Origin: Crossaster papposus
Taxonomy: Eukaryota > Echinodermata > Asteroidea > Velatida > Solasteridae
Direction: 5' to 3'
Length of the DNA: 64,000 bases
Assembly: GCA_037893245.1 (NCBI GenBank)
Contig: JBAIAA010000454.1
Location: forward strand, 294,059-358,058
Position 1 is the first letter of the stretch. Each line of letters begins with the position of its first letter. The position numbers and the translations under genes are program-made. The notes below the pieces were generated by a model. That model saw nothing but the letters and a program-made list of their open reading frames with translations. It did not search any database and was not told the DNA's origin. Below are positions 36,901-49,136 of this stretch, piece after piece.

Positions 36901-39900
36901 TGACGTCACCAGACCGGTGATATATTTTGAAAGTTGAAAATTATGTTAACTTACTTTCAACGAAGATAGTCACTGGTTAAGTGTACTTTACAAAAAGTTC
37001 CAAAACGTCATAACATGTTATAGCGCCCTCTAGCGGCAGGTTTAAAATGTTTAAAATGAATAATCAGTTAATTCGTTTGGCAAAGTTCGCTAAAATCCCA
37101 ATTCAATTGATGCATATATTCAGCTGCATAATACAAACAAAATGAGTGGAAGAAATACTGATGACGTCACTAGTCCGGAAGTCACAATAAAAGACTGACA
37201 ATTAAACCTTAAAAGATTGCTGAGAAATCAACTGCGAGAGATATAATCCAGATTTGTGCTTCAAAAAGTAAAATTAAGACAGCTCTCGGGCTGTCAGTCT
37301 CGACGTCAGTCTCTGGCTAGGAGTTTCTTAACAACATATATACCGGTGACGTAATACAAAGTTAGAGCGCCCTCTAGCGGCCGGTGTATAAATATCCAAT
37401 ATTAATAATCAGTTGACGCGTGTGCTGTTTTGTTTTACCTTCCTTTTTCCATAAAAAAACTTATTCAATATGGGTGGCTTGGGTGGCTTGTGTGTAAAGC
37501 GCTCGCCTCTCACCAATGTGGCCCGGGTTCAATTCCCGGCCGGACCATATGTGAGTTGAGTTGTGCGTTGGTTCTCTCCTGTGCCACGAGGATTTTTCTC
37601 CGGGTCTTCCGGTTTTCCTCCATCTGGAAAAATCAAACACTTTCGATCTCAGGCTGTGCTCCGTAGTCATATATGAGTCGATGTGGCCGGCTGCCCTAGG
37701 CGCCTTTACGTGCCAGCGACTCGACCACGTTGTAGCCGCGTCCTTCGCAATTAAGCACACCAGTTGCGAGTAAGGATGATTAGCCTCCCCAATTATTATT
37801 ATTATTATTATTATGGGGCGTGCCACATCAAGTACCAAAAAATGGTTTTGCTTGAGTTTTCAATAACAATAACAGAATATATGTATAATATAATAGCAAA
37901 ATGTACGGTTGAAGCAATAAGAACGAAATTATTCTTACTATTCCAGCCACAGTCATGGCATTGTGGTCACCAAACACGGTGCTCTCTGTACTGATGTAAT
38001 AGGAGCCCTCTACCGCCCTCTTGTACTCGGCAGTGGTGCACTTTATAACGGTAGGGTCGTCTAGCTCCCACCAACTGTAGCTAAACCAGCCGAGATGAAA
38101 CCAAACATAGCCAGGGCCTATCATGCCCTGACGACCGGCCTGTGGTTGCAACGAAGCAAAAATATAATGGGCACTAGTGTTAAATGCTCATATGTTCAGT
38201 CTCCAGAGAAAAACGATAGCCAACATGCCATGTTTCATTTTCTGTTCAACATTTGTTTGGTGAGTTGACTGAAGACTTTTGGGCGAAATTCTCAACCCAA
38301 GAAACACCACCCTTAAAACCAATAAAGTTTCGCAAACTGGAAAAATTGCCATTTTAAAGAGATCCTTCCACAACATGGCTAAATTGCGCCATTTTTGGAC
38401 CCAATTGAATTCAAAATGCTCAGAATTGGAAGCCCAAAGTCTGGGCCAAAAGTGCAGTGCGATATGTCTTCAATTACCCAATTCCAGGGCTCTTAGATCT
38501 CTCTAATATACATAATCTTCATTCATGAGCTCGGCGGACGGATTTTTGACCTATTTACTTGGTCGGTACCCTAGAGTCCGCGAAAAGGAATAGGACAAAC
38601 AATTACCACTGGCGGTGGAGCCGGGGGAGGGGCAGGGATCCGCCCATCCTTCTATTTGTTTTACTTGGGAAAATGCCCCCCCCCCCCCCCCCCCACACAC
38701 ACACTCTTGGCAGGTCCCATATTGCACTCTGAGCCGTATATCAATAACTAGTGCAGTGCCCGTTTAAAATGTGCCTATTTTGAACGGAAAAATTCGGCAG
38801 ACCCGCACACGTGGCGGTATGACTATATTTGTGGCGGTTCATACCACCATCACGTTTGCGAGTCTAGACCTCCAGTTTGTTTTTGCAGCTTTTTTGAGAA
38901 CCGCTTATCCACTAAAATCGCTAATCATAATTGTAACACTGTAACATTCTTTGGTCCTAAGCAAGCCGGCCGATTTTCAACTTCATACAGTGCCCAGTTC
39001 TAATCGAAATACGGACAGCCCGACAGCCCGACAGCCCGACAGCTCGCACGACGTACAGACAGACATACAGCGTATAGTATACCTACCTCGCACATTACGC
39101 GTCGTGCCTTACTCTCGTACGCGTTGACTATAATAATGCGAGCATCTAGCGCCTGTTTGGAGAAAGGAATCCAATAACAATAACGTATGTGACACGAGGT
39201 TATTCTTTGCAGACCAAGACATTATATAAACAAAATATGCACTGCAGAAAGGCAAGATACATAGGTTAATACACTCTAAAAACTGCTGAATCTGAACCTA
39301 TATTTAACTCCTATCCATTTTATGGTTAAAAAATGTTTGGTAATTGGATCCCACTCTTTGTTTCAATCCTATACAGGGGCGGATCCAGGAATTTCGGTTA
39401 GAGGGGGCGCCAACAATTGTCAACATAATATATTGGGAGAAGATATGGGAGCGCAGGAGGCGCGAAGCCCCAACACCGAGATCTTCTCAATCTTCTCGAG
39501 ATTTTTTTAGGGGGGGCGCGCGCCGGGTGCGCCCCCCCCCCCCCCCCCCTGGATCCGCGCATGCTATAGGTCTATAGTTATAGATATATACCATAAAACT
39601 AACCTGTAACAATTTCATTTCAAAAGGTGTTACCGATTTTGATATATTGCCGAAAATCTGGAGCGGTTATGTCCACGCAGGAAGAATAATCTGCAGTAAC
39701 GCTTCTCAGATTCAAATTGTTTTGGATACAAAGTGATATCTTTTTCTATAACCGTAGTACTTCGAAGTGAAAGGTTTCTAAAAATACATTATGCTATCCA
39801 AAGCTGCTGTACTTCTTTTTAAGTTTGTATTGCCATTAATTTTTGGAGTAATTACCAAACGTATACGATCCCTTTAAACAAAATGAAACTTTCCCGAGTC

Positions 39901-42900
39901 AAAAGGCTCGGAAGAGGGTACTGATAATATACCTAAATAAGTTTTTGGTTCGCCTTCAGTTTCGCCTCCGACTCCCGAGAAGCAAATAGAAACGGAAGCA
40001 AATGGAAATATTCACACTAATGGTATCATATCAACCGATTAAAAGTTTCCGAAGCACAACAGGCACCAGAATGGGGCTAGAGTTATTGCACTTGGGAGCC
40101 TAAAATCGCCTTAGGCCAGGTATTAAAAAAGACCCATAGATTAAATTCAGATTAGGCGTTGACAGAGCCTTAGCTGGGGTTTGGAAAACGGCCCTAGTTA
40201 TGGTGTGATATGGAAATTAGACTCCTGTGAACATCTTACTCCTTTTCCCTAATATTGGTTAAACCCTCTCACGTGACCGGTCAATCTCCTATTTATCACG
40301 AACATCACTTAATTAAGCATGTGCAATACTACGAATTAGTCCGTAGTCTGCGCATTTGTAAATAGATCAATGTTGATGGCATCCACGTTTGTGATTGGTT
40401 GGATTTGTTCTACCTATACAGGGTAGCAAAAAACGAGACATAAAGAAAAACATAAGTAGGACAAGTGGGAAAAGGCCGAGCCCCACTCCCCCCCCCCCCC
40501 CCCCCCCCCCTCCCCTCCGCGCTGTGGTCTCAGGCTTCAGTCGCTTCGCGCTTAACAGATTTAACACGCCAGCTAATTATAGCCACCTTGACCTTGGCAA
40601 AAAGCTATCAGCAGCAGCAGCAGCTCTCTTATTTCCCCATAGTGAGAATTAACTCCATTCGAGTGAAAACTCACCCCACAATCTAAAAATAGGGACCAGA
40701 CGTCTTAGAGTGAAACAAATTCACCCGAAAAAAAGATCGAAATCTAATCAAATTCCTCTGAATTGTTTTTTTTTTTCAGTGCATTTCAATCTAAAATATG
40801 AGTGATTTTCACTCTAAAAAGCCTTGTCCCTAGTTTCACTCGTTAGAATTTACTATAGCACACTCGTATCAATGTTGTCGGTGTTTTCACGAAGTGACAA
40901 CAATCATCCCGAGATAAATCGCATTAATTAAAGTGAATTTTCAAAACACGTTTTTAATCAGTTTGCAGTTACATGTATATACTAATTTGAACAATGTTAC
41001 TTTGCATTGTTATAGTATATAACGTGTGTTGTTGTCTTCACTAGTTCAAAGTTGCTTGTTAAAAATCTCTCTTAATTAATCTATAATTAATTATTTCCGT
41101 TTCACACTTTGTGAAAACAAAACTACGCGGAAGCCTGTACTATTTTTGTCATCACTTTGGACACATTTTTTGTCCCTATAGTTCGTGAAAAAACACGAAT
41201 TGTTACTTCTCATCCGCCCTTCCAATTAAACATTTTACTCGAAAAGGTGTCCTGCTAATTTTCTTCGACATCGTGCATTTTTTTGTTCGTTGACTTTGTG
41301 CCCCTAAAACCCACTAATGTTTATTTTGACGATTTTAGGTGCTTCTCTGAAGAAAAAATGCTGGAGAAAATGTCCAAAAAACAGCCGCTTTCGCTTATTA
41401 TGCATACCGGTAATCATTATTATTTATTAGCAAAAAGAGCTATTAATGGACACGATGACGCATTACATTCCATCGCTGAAAGTACAAATACCCAAGCATG
41501 ACTTTGTGTAAAAAGTGCAATATACAGGTGAAACTGTGAGACCTTCAGTTCGTTTCGCTGATGCCATTAAAATATATAATTTATTGAGTTAATTAACTAC
41601 GACATACGTGGGTCTAGACCACAGCGCTAATTGCAGAGCCGGTCCCTATGATTCATAGCCAATAGTCTTGTTGGTGTAGGGCGGCGATCGTTTTATATTT
41701 CATGATTTACATTTGCATTTTATGTATTTTATGTTTTTTTCCTGTGTTTTATGTATTTTTAGCCAATTCCTCGAATTAGAGTCCCCTTTATATGAAGCAG
41801 AATCAGTGTCAAAAAGATCGGACGTGTTTTTACAACTCGGATGCTTTCCTAATTCGGATGTATTCCTAATTCGGATGCTTTTTGCAAACTCGGATGCTTT
41901 TTTAATTCGGATGAATTCGTAATTCGGATGATTTCTGTAAACTCGGATGCTTTTTTAATTCGATTGCTTTTCTAGCTCGGATGCATTTTATAAACTCGGA
42001 TGCTTTTTTAATTCGGATGCTTTTCTAGTTTGAATGCTTTTTGTAAACTCGGATGCTTTTTGCAAACCGAACATATTCGCAAATCCGCAATCCGGCACTA
42101 GGGTGGCCCTGAAAGGACATCACACATCGCAGATTCTGCGATTTCGCGCATTCTGCGCGAATTTGAACGATAACAAACATGTTATCGTATATATCTAAGC
42201 ATATATCTGAGATGTGGAAGATTTTGTTGTAGATTTCTGCACAGATTTATGTGATAATGAATATTTTCTGGGCAGATTTTTGAAAAGTCGCATATTTTTA
42301 TTTTAGATTTCAAGTTCTGCGCAGATTTCTTAGTACGCAAATTTGTACGATGTCGCACGGATGGGCACTACATGTACATTTTCATTGCACATTTAATTAT
42401 GCGCAGCTATATGTCGCACTCATGTACAGCAGATTTATATGCAGATTTATGTGCACATTTCGGCCGCGATGTCACAGCACATACGACGTTTTGAAAGTTG
42501 AACCACGACGTTTTTAATGTTATGATGTTCTAAAACGGACAGGCAACGTCGTGGTTCAACCATGGAGGAATAAGAGGTTCAACTTTCAAAACGTCGTGGT
42601 TCAACTTTCAAAACGTCGTACTTCTCAACTTCCAATTAACGTCGTGGTTCAACTGTCGCGCGCTTTTACCTGGCTCAAGGTAGCCGCGTATTCGGCCGGA
42701 TCTCTCCGCGCGGATTCAGTCCGCATTCACCAAAAGGCGACAAAATATTTAATACATGCTGCAAAAGGTGATGCATTTTCTAAAAAGTTTTTTTGTCAAT
42801 TCATTTAAAGAATTTTTCGAAATAAACCGTAAATATAACAATACTTTTTCAAACCCTTGTAGATCATACAGCATATTAGCCACACTTGTTTAACCTTTCC

Positions 42901-45900
42901 TGTAATTTTGATGAAAAATTACAGTTAAATTAGCTGCCTAATGAACTAAGTAATCCTACTTCGAGTTATTTTTATAGATTTGGAAATGAGAATGAAACAT
43001 TTAAAACAAAATATACCTCACATGTTATCAAAAACTCATACTTTTATTTCATATTCTACAAGATAATGTTACTGGGCATGTGGGTATAGGCTTCAGCCGA
43101 ACACTAATGGGTGCCTAATTAGCCCGTTTAATAAATCCCCTTTTCAATGCAGCATTGTAATGCGTTTTTCGGCTGCGAGTATATCTGCCTCTTTAAAACA
43201 AAGTGTACATCACATGTTATTCAAACCTCATATTTGTATTTCATGATCTACGAGATCATGTTTCTGGGCACACTTAATTTTGGTATAGGCTTCAGCCGAA
43301 CAGTAATTAGTGCACTCGCACTTGGTTGGGCTTATTTGCAATGTTCTCGGTGAATCAGTTTCGTCAATCAACAATTTCAACAATTAATTTCACCACGCCA
43401 GATTTTATGAGAACGATAACTGTTACTTCATTTAATAACACAACAGCCCTTCAACTAAGTTCTGCATCATTAGATGGATCCTAGTAGTTTGTCAGCTTAG
43501 AACGTTAGGTAAAATACGGTTTGAGACCGTGTCCATAATTTCTTTTTTATTTCCACCTAATATCGCCCCATAATTCTTTGCGATATATAGCACACTTGGG
43601 TCAAATGTAAGTTTCTAATAAGGTCGAGTGCAAATAAGCAGATATTATCAAAACTACATAAAATGTAAACAAAGAACAACGGTTATATGTCAAAATTAGC
43701 ATATAAAAGAATCTTGGAAACTCCGTACTGCCACTCGTGCTTGAAATAACACTTGCCAGATAGAAAGAGTGGGGCACGGAAAGATAGTCCTTGCAGGTGT
43801 GCTTTACAGAAATGTGCAATTGCAATTCATGTGGCAAAAGAAAAAGAAAGTACAGCAATGATAAAAGCAGGTCTTGAATTTGTAAAACCACACTGTTGCC
43901 GTATTGTTTGAAATTTCTATAAAAGGTTTGACAAATAACTCGAAGTAGAATTACTTCCATTAAGCAGCTAATTTAACTATAATTTTTCATCAAAATTACA
44001 GGAAAGGTTAAACAAGTGTGGCTAATAGGGCCTATGCTGTATGATCTACAAGGGTTTGAAAAAGTATTGTTATATTTAAGGTTTATTTCGAAAAATTCTT
44101 TAAATAAATTGACAAAGAACTTTTTAGAAAATGCATCACCTTTTGCAGCATGTATTAAATATTTGTCGCCTTTTGGTGAATGCGGACTGAATCCGCGCGG
44201 AGTGATCCGGCCGAATACGCGGCTACTTTGAGCCAGGTAAAAGCGCGCGAAAGTTGAACCACGACGTTATTGGAAGTTGAAGTACGACGTTTTGAAAGTT
44301 GAACCACGACGTTTTGAAAGTTGAACCACGACGTTGCCTGTCCGTTTTAGAACATCATAACATTAAAAACGTCGTGGTTCAACTTTCAAAACGTCGTATG
44401 TGCTGACATCGCGGCAGAAATGTGCACATAAATCTGCATATAAATCTGCTGTACGTGAGTGCGACATATAGCTGCGCATAATTAAATGTGCAATGAAAAT
44501 GTACATGTAGTGCCCATCCGTGCGACATCGTACAAATTTGCGTACTAAGAAATCTGCGCAGAACTTGAAATCTGAAATAAAAATATGAGACTTTTCAAAA
44601 ATCTGCCCAGAAAATATTCATTATCACATAAATCTGTGCAGAAATCTACAATAAAATCTTCCACATCTCAGATATATGCTTAGATATATACGATAACATG
44701 TTTGTCATCGTTCAAATTCGCGCAGAATGCGTGAAATCGCAGAATCTGCGATGTTCGATGTTCTTTCAGGGCCACCCTAGTGCCGGATTGGGAAAGCATC
44801 CGATTTGCGAATATGTTCGGTTTGAAAAAAGCATCCGAGTTTACAAAAAGCATTCAAACTAGAAAAGCATCCGAATTAAAAAAGCATCCGAGTTTATAAA
44901 AAGCATCCGAGCTAGAAAAGCATTCGAATTAAAAAAGCATTCGAGATTACAAAAAGCATCCGAACTAGAAAAGCATCCGAATTAAAAAAGCATCCGAATT
45001 AAAAAAAGCATCCGAGTTTACAAAAAGCATCCGAATTACGAATTCATCCGAATTAAAAAAGCATCCGAGTTTGCAAAAAGCATCCGAATTAGGAATACAT
45101 CCGAATTAGGAAAGCATCCGAGTTGTAAAAACACGTCCGATCTTTTTGACACTGATTCTGCTTCATACTTTAAAAAACGACAAATAAAATTGGCACCTAC
45201 TTTTGACTCTACTGAAAATAACTGAACAAATATCACATTAGGACTGGCAATGATGTGATTTTGCATTTAAAGCCGACAACAATTTTAAAAATCACATCTT
45301 AATGCTCCAAATTCACACCTTCGGTCAAAATTCGGAATCCTGGGTTAAGTCGTTATAATGCAAATTCACACCCAGTCATCTTGTACCGTTTTCACACTAC
45401 TCTGGACTTACCCGGATAATTAATCACCCAGGTAGTTGGCCATATTCCCGGGTAGAAACTAACCCGGATAATCGGTTTCACACTACAAAGTTAACCCCGC
45501 ACCCGGGTAATTTTGTAACCGCGTTTATAATAATGCTAGGGTCCCATCTGTTACGAACGCCACGATTGGCCATTCGTAGCTGATCGTGGAATTGTTGTTT
45601 CCTTTTCTGAAATTTCACGTTTGGATACGAGTTGATGCGAGTCGATACGTTCTGGTACGATTTGGTGAGCTTGGATGCGATATAGTCACGATTGGTCAAT
45701 TTCAGGTGACACGATCTGGCACGATCTGCTCTCCCGTTCAGATACGATCAGATACGATCAGATACGTTCCGATAGGATTTTCCCGATTGAGTCCACGATT
45801 GGGTCCCGATCTGACACGATCAGCACGATCGGGGTCCCCGATTTGGGACGATCGGGGTCCCCGATTTGGGACGATCTGGTACGTGCAGATACGTACGTTC

Positions 45901-48900
45901 CGATGCGTTCCGATATGATCATCACGAACCGATGCGCTCGGTTGCGATCGGATATGATTGTGGTCGCGATGTCTTGATCACAATTTGAGCCACGATTGGA
46001 CCCCGATGGGCCGATGGGTATAAATACAGCCCGACTGACCATGGACTTCATTGTTTTTATAACTTCTATACAGAGTGAAGACTACAACCCACAACCAGAT
46101 CGCAGCGCATCTCAACAGAGGTGGTGTTTGTCTTGTCCAAGGTTGATCCCGATCACCACGATTTAGAAGCACGATTAGATGCGATCTGTCCTTGGCGCTC
46201 ACAGCAGCTTGACAGAAAAATGGCGCCCGACATGGAATTGGAAACAGTGGCGTTGATCGTACTATTTCTGAATTGTATTTCTGAATTTCGCCATTGTTAT
46301 GAAAGAAAGAGGAACTCTGAATTATGCACGTGTATAAAAATGACAATCTCATATAGGCTGTAAAAGCATGTTTGACACAGAGTTCGTTCACCCTTCAACT
46401 CAGTTCTATAGCCTATACATGCCTTCCGCGTGAGCACCGTGTGTGTTGATATGCCAGAATGCTTCAATGTGTAGTGTGCGTGCCCGGGGAAGGTATATTG
46501 ATTATGCCCATACTATTAGACTAACAATTGTGACCACCCCCCCTCCCCCCAAACACAGTTCTATACATATTACACATAATTATGTCTCTCGAGTGAGCAC
46601 TGTAGTGCTCTTCGTGTAACGTTTTGGGGGTGGTGCCTCCGAGGGTTTTAATTAAGTGGGGTTTCGAGGCAGTTAACTCGGATAATTTCTAACCTGGAGA
46701 AGTGTAGTGTGAACGCTCTGAATTACCCGGGTAATCTCGGGGTTAACCCGGGTAGTGTGAAATAACCCGGGTAGTGTGAAACCGGTTAAGGATGTGGAAT
46801 CGGTTAGAGATAGATCCGTCCCTGCCCTAATTCGACCAGAAATAGACATTGCCATCGCTTGCTGCCGTGGCACACTGAATTTGTGCAAAGCACAAATTGG
46901 AAAACTATGGAAGGCCCAAAAGTGGAAAAATTAAGAATAGTTATCAATGATTGCACAGTTTGTTTTTGTTTTGTTCATTATAGAAGATACAACATAATCA
47001 GCAGACGCTATGAAATGCTTTCTAAACACGTTTGTTCGTTGTGTAATGAGGGTGTTAAGAAGATTATATTGTTGGTACAATTTTGCCAACCAAGGCCTCA
47101 ATTTGTGCGCTTGTGGCAGCCTATACACAATTGCGCCAATGTTTTGCAATAGACCGTGTAACTCTCGCGCATGGAGGTCAAGATTGAACTTCCGGGCACA
47201 ACTGAGCCGCCGGCTATGACTTTTACGTTCGATTGACTTAGTTTTCTATAGGGGGCCTATACTTTGTTTTTACGAAGATCTAAACCATAAAACAGCCATA
47301 AATATGGATGGTAAATTTAAACTTAATGTTACAATATATAAAAACATGCACGACTCTCTCAAATATTGAATATACACATACATAATATTGTTTTCCTTGT
47401 CCGCATACGAACAAGTTGCCCGTATGTACGAACATGTTCTATGTTCATACACATTGTACACGTACACGCAGTCGTGAACCACATAACGATCGAGGCTCGA
47501 TATTGTGTTTTTCTTTATTCCTATGTTATACCCAATCCCCATTGCTTTGCGCTTGCACCGTCGATCGAGGACCGAATTTTTCCATTCATACCGCCGACCG
47601 AGGGGCTTTTGTTTCCTTTGTTCTCCTTTGTGTCTCGCCCCTCGGTCGTTATGTGGTGCCGGAACACCCGTCCCGAATGCGTATACGTCGTACCTTTTTA
47701 AATAGGAGTATTACTGTTAAACTACGAACAACCGAACGCCGTTAATTGTCCAATCACAAAATGGCAACAAGGCTATATAAGTGGCTATTGCGCAATTTTT
47801 GACTTGACCGATTCGACATTTCTGAAAACGACGGCTGCAGCAAACTTACCTTGAGGTTGGCAACCTGGTTGGTCGGGTCTTCTTCAAACGACTCCGAGGA
47901 GATCAAAGTGATATTTTCTGCCTTCATAAGATTGATCAAATCGTTGATGGCCTGCAGGCGGTAAGGGGAGTTCAAAGGTCGTGAGGGTGATACACATTTT
48001 ATCTTTTTAGGAAAGTTCAGGTGGGAGTAAATCAATACAAGCGAAAAGAGGAAATTGCTAAAGTGGGTAGAAAGAAATCAGCTCATTACTTTAGGCAAGC
48101 AACGAATGAAGGATACATTTGAAGAAATTAAAATATTTTAGGCCCTACCAATATACGACGATATTTAAGCTGAAAATTATATTTTACTAATTATCTGGCA
48201 ATAAGCCAGTTCAGTATTCCAACAGTGCATGTGCACAGGACGATCTGATTTTGTTTCCTTTGAGATAAACATTTCATAGCAGGTACCCATCACAGGGTCA
48301 AGAGTGCGGGCTTCTCAGGAAAGTGTGAAGAACCAGCCGCTCATATAGTCAGGTTCATAATTTACATATTGAAAGTTTCGTTCACTTTTTGTGTAGATTT
48401 GCTAAACTATACATTTTTGGAAACGTTAGGATATACTCAACAGGAAAATCAATGTTTACATTTGTTTTTATTTTTTTTGAAAAAATTGTTCTTTACTGGA
48501 CGTGACACATGAAAAGTCATTGGGTGTCACATTAAAGGTCAAAGTATAAGTCCGATTGGGTTCAAACTTGGTATGCCGGTATGGCGGGATGTGTTATATA
48601 TATAAATTAAAGTGACATCATGATGACGTCATCGTGTGATTTTGTTATGATTTTGTTTAATTTTGGGACCTTTAAGCCATATCTCATCAACATAACATAA
48701 TATATTCAAAATTCTTTTTGTAATATGTTTATTGGGTCATAGACATATGTACACAATTGTGAAAATGTGTGACATCATCATGACGTCATTAAAATGCTAT
48801 TCAAAAAATCCAAGATGGCCGCCATAAAGAACCTAAGAGCAAATGTAAACATTGGTTTTTATGTTAAGTATATCCTAACGTTTTCAAAAATGTATAGTTT

Positions 48901-49096
48901 AGCAAATCTACACACAAATTGAACGAAAATAATACGGAAACAAGACAATCTGATTTCTTCACAGTATGAATACGATAAGGTTGGGATGGGTAACAGCAAG
49001 GCAGTAATAATGTCTCTACCCATTATTATCTGTAGAGGTGTCATAGCCCACACCGGGTTTGATATACCCAGCACGATATAAGACCAAAGGACTTCC

Positions 49097-49136
<40 letters not shown>

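Noticed and set aside
45978-46391. 137-codon minus-strand frame inside the CCCGGG foldback
   Set aside because: No similarity, no splice context, and it overlaps other open frames in the element.
46859-47152. Overlapping frames of about 70-100 codons on both strands
   Set aside because: No convincing family match or splice sites; both strands are open, so neither is supported.
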